Of a stretch of 22,742 nucleotides of DNA, positions 8,148-15,913 are shown piece after piece. Under the pieces are notes generated by a model, which saw only the letters and a list, made by a program, of their open reading frames with translations, made no database searches and had not been told where the DNA came from. This DNA comes from JBHEKP01 sp041859375 (GTDB lineage Bacteria > Hydrogenedentota > Hydrogenedentia > Hydrogenedentales > CAITNO01), in assembly GCA_041859375.1 (NCBI GenBank), contig JBHEKP010000086.1:1-22742 (forward strand). Reading direction: 5' to 3'. The translations under genes and the position numbers were made by a program. The stretch's first letter is position 1. Each line of letters begins with the position of its first letter.

Positions 8148-9389
8148 CTATCCGCGTCCGCGCGCCGGGGCTCCGGCGCGCAGCAGCAACAGTTGAATGA
8201 TGGCCGCGGCCCCGATGAGGAGCGGCGCCCACTGGAACGCGGCCGTTATGCCAACCGCCCCGGCGGCCTGGCCCGCGGCCATGCCGCCCGCAAAGCCCCC
8301 CGCGCCCAGGACCCCCTCGTTGATTGCCGCGCGCCTGTGCCCGGCGGCCGCCTCGCACAGGCTGTAGTAAAGGCTCGAAAAGAAGCACATGCCGAACGCC
8401 GCGCCTACAACGGCAAAGCAAAGGAGCATTTCCGCGAGGCTGTGCGCCCTGCCAAGCAGCAGGAAAGACGCGGCGGCGGCGGCCTGGCCGATCAGAACTG
8501 GCCGGAAACGGCCCTGCCAGGACGTTGTCCGGCCCATGATGAAGAAACAGGCGACTGTTGACAGTGAAAGGAGAAAGGCCAGCCACGAAAAAACCGTGGC
8601 GGGGCCCGCGGCGTCGAGCGCATCCGGGCGGAACCCGCCCCAAAGAGTCAGGGCCGCGTCGTCGGAAAGCGTTTTCACGCGCATGGGATACACCGACCGC
8701 AACGCGGCGAAAAGGCCGTTGGTGGTGAAGGTCGCGGCCCATGAGGCGTACAGAAGGCCCGGTGACGGGCGGAATTGGTCCGTTGCGGCGGTGGATTCCG
8801 GTTTTTGTCCCGTCGGCCCCTTCCGGGTTTCGGCGTCGGACGGCAGGCTGAGCAGGAGCCCGGCCGCGGCCGCGCAGAGCATGAACAGCGCGGCGAAAGG
8901 AATTCGGTGGTCCATGTCATACAGTGGTCCGGCAAACAGGGGGCTGAGCGTGAAGCCGAAGGCGGTGGCAGTGTTGAATGCGGCCAGCCGCCGCGCCCGG
9001 ATCTCCGGGTCCGGCTCGCGCCCCAGCCATGCCTGCATGGCGGGCCAGGCCAGCGCCAGCCCGAGGAAGGGCGTCGATGCGGCGGCCAGGCACGGCAGCG
9101 CCGAGTTTGAGACGGGCACAAGGACGAAAAGGCAGCCGAAGGTTCCCACGCCGGCCAGGGCCGGACGCAGCACATTGCGCGTTCCGGACACAAACACGGC
9201 CGAAACGAGGCAGCCCGCGGAGTACAGGGCCATCTGCACGGCGCCCACCGCGCCCGAAAGCGCTTCGCCGCCGCCCAGCCGGTCAAAGATGAAAAACGGC
9301 ATCGCGGTCAGGCCAATCATTACGGAAAAATCCAGCAGAAAGGCGGCCGCGTACATGCGGCGGTGTGCCGGAAACAGGGATGCGCTCAT
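8148..9389 (-). CDS. Major facilitator superfamily (MFS) permease
   Basis: A 413-residue protein with about 12 hydrophobic segments in two halves, separated by a polar central loop at about 188-212 ('DAETRKGPTGQKPESTAATD'). Helix 1 begins near residue 12. Pattern features include Gly/Ala-rich helices, 'LAWPAMQAWLGREPDPEIRARRLAAFNTATAFGFTLSPLFAGPLYD' over about 112-158 (a loop with basic and acidic residues before a Gly-rich helix, like an MFS helix 4-5 region) and a symmetric 'GMCFFSSLYYSLCE' in the second half. It is probably an exporter or sugar/oligosaccharide importer; direction and substrate are unknown. It lies 43 bases downstream of the NodB-type deacetylase on the same strand and is probably cotranscribed with it. 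No strong Shine-Dalgarno is seen before the ATG. Its stop lies 5 bases from the stop of the convergent small membrane-protein gene. Confidence 0.88.
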   Translation of the reverse strand: MSASLFPAHRRMYAAAFLLDFSVMIGLTAMPFFIFDRLGGGEALSGAVGAVQMALYSAGCLVSAVFVSGTRNVLRPALAGVGTFGCLFVLVPVSNSALPCLAAASTPFLGLALAWPAMQAWLGREPDPEIRARRLAAFNTATAFGFTLSPLFAGPLYDMDHRIPFAALFMLCAAAAGLLLSLPSDAETRKGPTGQKPESTAATDQFRPSPGLLYASWAATFTTNGLFAALRSVYPMRVKTLSDDAALTLWGGFRPDALDAAGPATVFSWLAFLLSLSTVACFFIMGRTTSWQGRFRPVLIGQAAAAASFLLLGRAHSLAEMLLCFAVVGAAFGMCFFSSLYYSLCEAAAGHRRAAINEGVLGAGGFAGGMAAGQAAGAVGITAAFQWAPLLIGAAAIIQLLLLRAGAPARGRG

Positions 9390-9432
9390 GGGCGGCGGCC
9401 CGTCGCGCGCCGTTGTCGCGGAGGCGCGTCCG

Positions 9433-10317
9433 TTACCACCGCAGGGCCGCCTGGCGGGCTTGAAGAAACTCCGCGCCGCGTTCCAGCAGCCGTTTAATCA
9501 GCAGGTCAAGCTGTTCGGCCGCATATGCCCCGCAGTTTCTCGTGATGAACGGGTCGGGATGCACGGAACCCTCGCTGTAGCGTATCTCCCCCTGCGGCAT
9601 GGGATGGAATTCCCAGGGGTGAAAGTAGAAGCAGAGGAAGGGCGGGACGTTTTGCCGCGCCGCATGGCCGAGGAACCCGTCAATGTGGCGAATCATCGCG
9701 TCCGCGCCCTCGATGCGGTACAGCGGCCACTGGTCCATGTCGCGCCCGTAGGGGTCCTTGGAATCCATCGAAAGATCCGCAAAATTGGGAAGCTCAACGA
9801 TGCGCATGTCCCCGGGCCGGGTCCAGTCCGCCCGGCTGGGATGGTAGGGCGTCAGCCGGTCGCGGAAGAAAAACATGGGATAGGTCGCGTCCGCGGCATA
9901 GCCCAGATCCTCGAGCGCGTTCACCACCGCCGAAGAGCCAAACAGGCGGGGGCACCGGAAGGAAACAGGCCGCTCGCCCGTGATTTCCTCAATCAGCTCC
10001 GTGCACTTCCGCAAACGGTTGTGAACCTCCTCGGGCAGCACCGGAAGCATGCCGGGGATTTCGTAAAGGGAGTCGCCGATGGTCTCATGAAAGAGGGTGT
10101 GGGCGCCTGTTTCATGACCGCGCGCCCTGACGGAACGGCCCGTTTCAGGGTGCTTCTTCAGGCTGTCGCCGGTGAAGAAGAATGTCGCCGTGACGCCGTT
10201 CCGCTCCAAAATGTCAAGGATGACCGGCGTGCCGTGCTGGAGCCCCTCGTAAAAAGGGGTCCAACTCCCGATGTCCGTCTCCATGTCGAATCCGAGAACC
10301 ACCTGAATGTTAGCCAT
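9433..10317 (-). CDS. Polysaccharide deacetylase (NodB-homology) family protein, cytoplasmic
   Basis: ATG 10317 is preferred because AAAGGAGG lies four bases upstream on the minus strand; the longer frame would need a TTG at 10338. The 294-residue protein has the carbohydrate esterase 4/NodB motifs: 'FDMETD' (10-15) with the catalytic/metal Asp11, 'HTLFH' (73-77) matching the H-[ST]-x-x-H metal motif, 'RCPR' (121-124) matching the R-x-P groove motif, and 'FHPWE' (232-236) for the last His. The family removes N- or O-acetyl groups from chitin, peptidoglycan or xylan fragments, or hydrolyses cyclic amides (allantoinase-like PuuE). There is no signal peptide, so it acts in the cytoplasm on an imported molecule, unlike most wall deacetylases. 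It is first in a two-gene unit with the MFS permease. Confidence 0.9.
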   Translation of the reverse strand: MANIQVVLGFDMETDIGSWTPFYEGLQHGTPVILDILERNGVTATFFFTGDSLKKHPETGRSVRARGHETGAHTLFHETIGDSLYEIPGMLPVLPEEVHNRLRKCTELIEEITGERPVSFRCPRLFGSSAVVNALEDLGYAADATYPMFFFRDRLTPYHPSRADWTRPGDMRIVELPNFADLSMDSKDPYGRDMDQWPLYRIEGADAMIRHIDGFLGHAARQNVPPFLCFYFHPWEFHPMPQGEIRYSEGSVHPDPFITRNCGAYAAEQLDLLIKRLLERGAEFLQARQAALRW

Positions 10318-10372
10318 AAAACCTCCTTTGCCGTCCAACCGCTTGGTTTGCGGTCCTGGAGGGCGTTTCTAG

Positions 10373-10386
10373 ACTATCATTATAGT
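10373..10386 (-). promoter_or_regulatory. Candidate -10 box within a palindrome, deacetylase promoter
   Basis: On the minus strand TATAAT (10384-10379) lies about 60 bases upstream of the deacetylase start. It is embedded in an inverted repeat, ACTAT (10373-10377), CATT, ATAGT (10382-10386). A second short repeat, GGCAC (10387-10391) and GTGCC (10398-10402), lies just upstream. A repressor or activator site over the promoter is possible. No -35 box is convincing. Confidence 0.42.
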
Positions 10387-10464
10387 GGCACGGGCCGGTG
10401 CCGGGGCATTGAGTGGTTTCCCCGGGGATTTGTACGAATTCCGGTCCGCCAGCCCGCATCCCCC

Positions 10465-10515
10465 GGATTATGTAGAAGAACAGCCCGCCACCACCGCATG
10501 ACGAACGGGGTGGCG
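10465..10515 (+). promoter_or_regulatory. Candidate promoter/leader element before the UROD-led operon
   Basis: The 9-mer GGATTATGT (10465-10473) is identical to that at 800-808. It is followed, 12 bases on, by a stem of CGCCACC (10486-10492) and GGTGGCG (10509-10515) with a 16-base loop. The start codon follows at 10533 with AGGAG at 10521-10525. This is the only candidate promoter seen ahead of the six-gene operon. The gap 10318-10532 is otherwise without a gene. Confidence 0.32.
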
Positions 10516-10532
10516 CGCACAGGAGAACAGTC

Positions 10533-11630
10533 ATGAGGCTTCCGCTCGAAAATCCAACGCCGGACATCGGCCGCTTTGCCCGTGTTATTCGCGGGGAGGA
10601 AATCCCCGGAAGGCCGCCCCTGGCCGAACTGTTCCTGGACCATGAGGTTGAGCGTGAGATTGCGCGCTCCTTTCTTGGCCTGGACTGGGCCGAACCGTCG
10701 TCCGACCTGGAAACGATGAAGGCCTATCTGCGCAACCGCACCGAGGTCTACCGCCGGATGGGCTACGACTACATCCGCGTTTCCGGCGGGGTGGACTTCC
10801 CCGGGGATTACCTCGACACGGCGGACACCGCGGATTTGTCCCGCGGACAGCGCCACTGGGCCAATGAAACCCGGGGCCCCATCGCCTCCTGGGAGGACTA
10901 CGAGGCCTACCCCTGGCCGGATCCCGAAAAGGCGGACCTCTGGTTCTACGAGTACGCCGCGGAAAACCTCCCCGAAGGCATGGGCCTTTTTGTCTGCCCC
11001 ACCAGCGGCTTTCTGGAGATACCCCTGGACACGCTGCTGGGATACCAGAACCTGTGCTATCTGGTTTACGAGCAGCCTGATTTGGTGGAGGCGGTGTTCC
11101 GGCGCGTGGGGGAAATCATTTATGCCATGTATGAGCGCCTCATCGGCCTGCCAAATCTGCACGGTTTTTTCCAGGGCGACGACATGGGTTTCAAGACGGG
11201 CACATTGCTGTCGCCGGATCACCTGAGGCGGCTTGTGCTGCCGTGGCACAAGAAGCTGGCGGCGCTGGCGCACCGGCACAACCACCTCTACCTGCTGCAC
11301 TCCTGCGGTAACTTGGGGGAAATCACGCGCGACCTCATTGATGACGTCGGAATCGACGCCCGCCATTCCTACGAGGATGAGGGCAACCCGGTCTTCGACT
11401 TCAAAAAACAGCATGGTGATCGGGTCGCCATTCTTGGCGGTGTTGACGTGGACAAGCTGGCGCGCCTTCCCGAAAAGGAGCTCCGCGCCCACGTGTGCGG
11501 GGTCATTGACGCCTGCATGCCCGGGGGGCGCTTCGCCCTCGGTTCGGGGAACACCGTGTGCAACTATGTGCCCCTGCCAAACTACTTTGCCATGGTTGAG
11601 GAGGCGCTGAACTATGGGGGCACGGCATGA
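10533..11630 (+). CDS. Uroporphyrinogen decarboxylase (URO-D)/MtaA-like protein, probable cobalamin- or methyl-handling methyltransferase family
   Basis: A 365-residue cytoplasmic protein with the URO-D-like TIM-barrel pattern. The start at 10533 has AGGAG seven bases before it. Visible landmarks are 'GDDMG' (215-219), 'LLSPDHLRRLVLPWHKKL' (225-242) and 'LLHSCGN' (254-260), then 'GSGNTVCNYVPLPNY' (337-351). His256-x-Cys258 and Cys343 match the zinc ligands of MtaA/CmuA-type methylcobamide:CoM methyltransferases. Genuine heme-pathway HemE lacks them, so this is not the heme enzyme. The methyl donor/acceptor is unknown; no corrinoid protein or activation protein is encoded in the window. It is the first gene of the operon, and its stop overlaps the start of the next gene (ATGA at 11627-11630), which is an exported glycosidase-like protein, so a link to sugar metabolism (for example demethylation of methylated sugars) is possible but unproven. 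Confidence 0.88.
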   Translation: MRLPLENPTPDIGRFARVIRGEEIPGRPPLAELFLDHEVEREIARSFLGLDWAEPSSDLETMKAYLRNRTEVYRRMGYDYIRVSGGVDFPGDYLDTADTADLSRGQRHWANETRGPIASWEDYEAYPWPDPEKADLWFYEYAAENLPEGMGLFVCPTSGFLEIPLDTLLGYQNLCYLVYEQPDLVEAVFRRVGEIIYAMYERLIGLPNLHGFFQGDDMGFKTGTLLSPDHLRRLVLPWHKKLAALAHRHNHLYLLHSCGNLGEITRDLIDDVGIDARHSYEDEGNPVFDFKKQHGDRVAILGGVDVDKLARLPEKELRAHVCGVIDACMPGGRFALGSGNTVCNYVPLPNYFAMVEEALNYGGTA

Positions 11631-13828
11631 GCGCGGCGGACTCTAACAGGGACACCAGGGGCATTTTGTTAACCCGCAGAAATGTTCTGCAGATGGGAGC
11701 GCTGGGAGCCATGGGAATTGCGGCAAACATCACACCTTCAACGGCGTCAGGAAACGACCAGGCGGCCGCCGCCGCGCGGGCGCACGGCTGGCTGAAAAAT
11801 CGCCAGAAAATTTACTGGTACGATCAGTATGCGTTGAACGACCAGGAAACCGCCTTTTCAAACTACGACCCGGACCGGATTGCCGCGGAGATGGCGGGGA
11901 CCGGGGCGGACATCGTCGCGGTGTACGCCGCCAACCAGTTTAGCGTGGCGTACTACCCAAGCAAGATATGGCCGATGCACCCCAACCTGAAGGGGCGGGA
12001 CTATTTCGGCGAGGTGTCCTCGCGCCTGCGGAGCCAGGGGCAGAAGGTGATCGCCTACATCAACTGGCTGGAGTCGCGGCATCCGGAGTGGTACATGGTT
12101 CCCCTCGGTGGCAGGCCCGAAAAGGAGTTTCCCCTCGCCTCCTGGGCGCAGCCGGACAATCCGGACTGGCGCGTGCAGCAGGTGCCCGGCGGCTCATGGC
12201 GCTACGCCTGCATCAACTCGCCGCGCCGGGCACAGGTGATCGCGGTGGCCCGCGAGATTATCGAAAATTACCACCCCGACGGATTCCATCTCGACATGTT
12301 CTTCAACCCCGGCGTGTGCGTGTGCGACCACTGCCGCCCGGTGCTGGAGCGCATCTGCGGCACGAAGGAAATCACGCAGGAGGCCGTGAACGCGCACTGG
12401 CGCGAGTTCATCGACTGGCGGAGCGAATGCAGCTCCTCCCTCATCGCGGAACTGACGGCGGTCATGCGGGAGCACGGCGTGTTCACCGCCCACAACGGAC
12501 AGAACCCGCTGTGGCTGTCGCCCGTCTACGGGTTCGATGAGAAATGGCTGCCCCATCTGGACCTGTACGTGTCGGAGATTTTCTTCGACCTGCATGCCTC
12601 CGACCTGACCATGCGGTGGCATCAGGCCATCGGCAAGCCCTCCTGCGAGCTCCTGACCTCGTCGTCTCCCGACCATGCCCACCTTTCCGTGCCGTTCACG
12701 GCATGGCAGATTAGCGCGGCAAGCGCCAAGGCCAACGGGTGTGATGTGCTCGGCCCCTGCTGTGTGGGAGCCTATCCGGACACCACCAGCCCGAAACGAC
12801 TGCTGGAGACGGTGCGCAGGGGGCTCGACTTTTTCATGGAGGACGCGGACCTGCACCCAAATTCCGCGCCCGATGCCAGGGTGGCGCTTGTGTTTTCCTG
12901 GGCCACGCGCAAGTATTTCCGCGATGGGCGCATGGACTGGTCCCAGGAGCTGGACGGCTGGTCGCGCGTGCTTATTGAGGAGCATGTCCCCTTTGAAATC
13001 GTCGTGGCCGAGAACGTGGCGTCCGCCGCGGATCTCGCCCGCTTTGACCTTGTCATCCTGCCCAATCTCGCCCATCTGGACGAGGCCTTTTGCGCGGCCG
13101 TCACCCAATATGCCAATGCCGGCGGGCGTGTGCTCGCCACCGGCGAAACATCTTTGGGTGATGAAAAGGGATTTCCGCGCGATGACTTCGCCCTGGGTGG
13201 GCTCCTTGGCGTTACCCGCAGGGGGGCAAAGGAGGGTGTCTTCTACATGGACGGCGGCATCGAACCCGAACCGGCCGCCGGAACGCTTCAACAGGTGGTC
13301 GCTTCCGGCGAGGTGCTGACCCGTCACATCGCAACCGACCCCGCCGGGTCTGTCGCGGGATACATCGATCCCTTCCCGATGAAGCCCACCGAATGGCCGC
13401 TGGCAGTGACAAAGACTGCGGGTTCCGGGCAGGTCCTCTACATCGCCTTCGGTCTGGGACGCTACTACGCCATGCGGCATCTTGTCCATGTGCGGGACCG
13501 GATGGCGCAGTACCTCGACCGGATGCTGCCCCGGCGGCAGCTTGTCGTGAAGGCGCCCAGGAGCCTGGAGGTGACCGTGTGGCGGCAGGAGACGCCTGCG
13601 CGTGTCATCATCCACCTCGCCAACCGCACCGCCATGGCCCATGACATGCCCCGCATCCATGAGATTCCCCCGATCTGCGACATTACCATCGGGCTTGAAA
13701 GTCCCTGGCCGGATCCGGTGGTGACATGCCGGGGGGCCGGGGTGGAGTCATCACTGGACGGCGGAAGGCTGACTGTGCGCATCCCCAGGATGGAGGTGTA
13801 CGCCGCCGTGCTGGTTGAGTCGGCCTGA
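11627..13828 (+). CDS. Tat-exported glycoside-hydrolase-like protein (GHL6-type barrel plus beta-galactosidase trimerisation-like domain)
   Basis: A 733-residue protein starting in the stop codon of the UROD-like gene. A twin-arginine signal is seen at the N-terminus ('LTRRNVLQMGALGAMG', Arg17-Arg18), with a hydrophobic stretch to ~32 and probable processing near 41. Residues ~55-400 look like a TIM barrel of the hypothetical glycosyl hydrolase 6 (GHL6) kind: 'PDGFHLDMFF' (217-226) with Asp223 as candidate catalytic acid, followed directly by a Cys cluster 'CVCDHC' (231-236); 'DLYVSEIFFD' (312-321) offers Glu317 as second acid. Residues ~417-515 resemble the beta-galactosidase trimerisation domain (GATase-like: 'ARFDLVILPNLAHLDE', then 'YANAGGRVLATGE'). 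The C-terminal part is beta-rich. The substrate is unknown; a beta-galactoside- or fucoside-like linkage is a guess. Confidence 0.8.
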   Translation: MSAADSNRDTRGILLTRRNVLQMGALGAMGIAANITPSTASGNDQAAAAARAHGWLKNRQKIYWYDQYALNDQETAFSNYDPDRIAAEMAGTGADIVAVYAANQFSVAYYPSKIWPMHPNLKGRDYFGEVSSRLRSQGQKVIAYINWLESRHPEWYMVPLGGRPEKEFPLASWAQPDNPDWRVQQVPGGSWRYACINSPRRAQVIAVAREIIENYHPDGFHLDMFFNPGVCVCDHCRPVLERICGTKEITQEAVNAHWREFIDWRSECSSSLIAELTAVMREHGVFTAHNGQNPLWLSPVYGFDEKWLPHLDLYVSEIFFDLHASDLTMRWHQAIGKPSCELLTSSSPDHAHLSVPFTAWQISAASAKANGCDVLGPCCVGAYPDTTSPKRLLETVRRGLDFFMEDADLHPNSAPDARVALVFSWATRKYFRDGRMDWSQELDGWSRVLIEEHVPFEIVVAENVASAADLARFDLVILPNLAHLDEAFCAAVTQYANAGGRVLATGETSLGDEKGFPRDDFALGGLLGVTRRGAKEGVFYMDGGIEPEPAAGTLQQVVASGEVLTRHIATDPAGSVAGYIDPFPMKPTEWPLAVTKTAGSGQVLYIAFGLGRYYAMRHLVHVRDRMAQYLDRMLPRRQLVVKAPRSLEVTVWRQETPARVIIHLANRTAMAHDMPRIHEIPPICDITIGLESPWPDPVVTCRGAGVESSLDGGRLTVRIPRMEVYAAVLVESA

Positions 13829-13890
13829 TGCCGCCGCAGGGAGGCCATGCTTCGGAAATCAACAGCGGTTCAGCGAAAGGAAGTCTTCTC

Positions 13891-15873
13891 ATGGCAACGG
13901 GACGGTGGATCGGCGGGGTGCTCATGTCCCTGATGCCCCTGTGCGGATTGCCCGCAGGATGGGCCCGAGCCGCGGACGACGGGGCGAGGCAGGACATCAT
14001 GATGGTCATGCAGCAGCCGGGTGTGCGCGAGCCCTCCCGGATGAGCGCCAAAGACAAGGCGGACCTGATGCTCAGAAAAGTGGCCCGGGCCGGGCAGGAA
14101 CTGCTTGTCTACGCGACACCCGCCATCACAAACACCCCCGTGCTGCCGTGGTCAGATATTCCCGCCGTGCCGTCCGATGTCATGACGGTGCGTGCCTGCC
14201 GGGGGGAATACGAACCCGCGTCGTTCGTGGCATACCCCATCGTGGAGGACCTCACGGTGGAAACCGCCGCCACGGATCTGACCGGCTCCGCCGGTACAAT
14301 CAGTTCGGACAAGGTGGATATTAGGGTGGTTAAATGCTGGTATCAGTCCGGCGGCGGCGAGGGATACTCCAATCCGGCCAAGTATGTGGAGGAAGTCGGC
14401 GAAAAGGACATCATGATCCTCGACAACACGCCGGTTGACGAGGGCAGGCGCATACTGACTCCGGAACTGCTTCTCAAGGACGACGACCTCGTGCGGACAG
14501 AGAAATGGCACCGGAACAATTTCGTCAAACTTCAGTATCCCGACGGCACGAAGCGGTGGCTGTGTGTCAGCCTCCCCAAGGTGGTCTTTCCTGACGGAAA
14601 GACCGTCGAGCCGTGGGTCATGAGCCCCGACACGGTTGGCAGGCAGGACGACATGTCCGTTGAAAACCAGCCGATACGGGACGCCCGGACGCTTCAGCCG
14701 GTGGGCATACCCAAGCGCACTTCCAAACAGTTCTGGATCACCGTCCATGTGCCTGATGATGCCGCGCCGGGCGGCTATGAGGGAAAAATTGAGCTTCGCT
14801 CCCAGGGCAGGCTGCTGGAGGTGATGCGGCTTAGACTGGAGGTCCTGCCTTTCGAACTGGAAAAAAACCATCTGGAGTCCAGCATATATCTGCATTTTTT
14901 CGGCAGCAAGGGCTTTATCGGCGTCACGCTTGATGAAACAGGGCAGGGCACGGTCGGTCCGGATGTGCGCAGTGTGGAACAGTACAGGGCGGAGCTGAAA
15001 AACCTGCTGGCGCACGGCGTCGACAACCCCACCGAAAGCGTGCCGCTGGAGCAACTGGAGACCGCGCTCAGGATCCGGCGGGAAGTGGGCATGAACAATG
15101 ACGTCCTCTATCACACCTACGAGGGCCTGGGGGGATGGACGGTGAAACCGGTGGATGTCGAAAGGCTGGGGAAGGTGGTCGAACTTGCCAGGAAGTACGG
15201 CTACAAGGAAGTGTACTTCTACGGCCTTGATGAGGCGCAGGGGGACCGGCTTAAGGAGTCCCTGCCTGAATTGGAAAAGATTCACCAGGCGGGCGGCAAG
15301 ATTTTCGCCGCCGGCCTGGCCGCCTCGCTTGGCGGGGACAGCTTTGAGGTGGTGGGCGATCTGCAGGACCTCATGGTCATGTCCTACATCCCCCGCAGGG
15401 AGGACGCGGACAAATGGCACAGCCGCGGGCGCAAGATCATGAGTTATGCCAACCCGCAGTCGGGCTTTGAAAAGCCCGAGACCTACCGGCGAAATTACGG
15501 GCTTGTGCTGGATAGTGCGGGGTTTGACGGCGGCATGACCTTCAGCTACTACTGGTTCGGCTGGAATGACTTCAACATCTGGCCCCCGTACCGCGATCAC
15601 AATTTTGTCTATCCCACCGCCGACGGTGTGATTGACACCATACAATGGGAGGGGTATCGGGAGGGCATTGACGATTTGCGCTACCTCGCCACCCTTCGGA
15701 AAGCCATTGAAAAGGCCGGCAAAGCAGGCGCGGCAAAGCAGTCCGCCGCCGCAGGGGACTTTGTCGAAAATATGGACATCGACAAGGCGGATCTGGACGG
15801 GTTGCGAAACGAGATGATCGGCTGGATTCTGGAACTGGACAAGGCGGTCCTTGCGGGCGAAGGCAAAGGCTGA
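13891..15873 (+). CDS. Secreted GH123/DUF4091-like glycoside hydrolase
   Basis: The ATG at 13891 is chosen because AAAGGA precedes it by about nine bases and the product then opens with a signal peptide (hydrophobic 'GGVLMSLMPLCGLPAGWARA', cleavage near residue 27). An upstream ATG at 13828 overlaps the previous stop but would place 21 polar residues before the signal. The mature ~633-residue protein has an N-terminal beta domain, with 'DDAAPGGYEGKIELRS' (289-304) typical of the GH123 N-terminal region. A barrel follows, with 'YFYGLDEAQG' (442-451). The adjacent Asp447-Glu448 pair matches the catalytic Asp-Glu pair of GH123 N-acetyl-beta-galactosaminidases. The C-terminal 'EGYREGIDDLRYLATLRKAI' (587-606) is the DUF4091/GH123 hallmark. 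It is probably an exo-acting HexNAc-releasing enzyme in the periplasm or outside; it is distantly related, so the exact substrate is open. Confidence 0.82.
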   Translation: MATGRWIGGVLMSLMPLCGLPAGWARAADDGARQDIMMVMQQPGVREPSRMSAKDKADLMLRKVARAGQELLVYATPAITNTPVLPWSDIPAVPSDVMTVRACRGEYEPASFVAYPIVEDLTVETAATDLTGSAGTISSDKVDIRVVKCWYQSGGGEGYSNPAKYVEEVGEKDIMILDNTPVDEGRRILTPELLLKDDDLVRTEKWHRNNFVKLQYPDGTKRWLCVSLPKVVFPDGKTVEPWVMSPDTVGRQDDMSVENQPIRDARTLQPVGIPKRTSKQFWITVHVPDDAAPGGYEGKIELRSQGRLLEVMRLRLEVLPFELEKNHLESSIYLHFFGSKGFIGVTLDETGQGTVGPDVRSVEQYRAELKNLLAHGVDNPTESVPLEQLETALRIRREVGMNNDVLYHTYEGLGGWTVKPVDVERLGKVVELARKYGYKEVYFYGLDEAQGDRLKESLPELEKIHQAGGKIFAAGLAASLGGDSFEVVGDLQDLMVMSYIPRREDADKWHSRGRKIMSYANPQSGFEKPETYRRNYGLVLDSAGFDGGMTFSYYWFGWNDFNIWPPYRDHNFVYPTADGVIDTIQWEGYREGIDDLRYLATLRKAIEKAGKAGAAKQSAAAGDFVENMDIDKADLDGLRNEMIGWILELDKAVLAGEGKG

Positions 15874-15913
15874 TCTCGCCGGGCCCCGCACAGGAAACAA
15901 CAGGGAGCGGACC

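Noticed and set aside
8389..10536. Plus-strand open frame of 715 codons over the MFS and deacetylase genes
   Set aside because: It is a shadow of two motif-supported minus-strand genes; the product is low-complexity Arg/Pro/Ala and crosses the gene boundary between them.
10533..11630. Heme-pathway uroporphyrinogen decarboxylase (hemE)
   Set aside because: The His-x-Cys and Cys zinc-ligand pattern is that of MtaA/CmuA-type methyltransferases, and no other heme gene is near.
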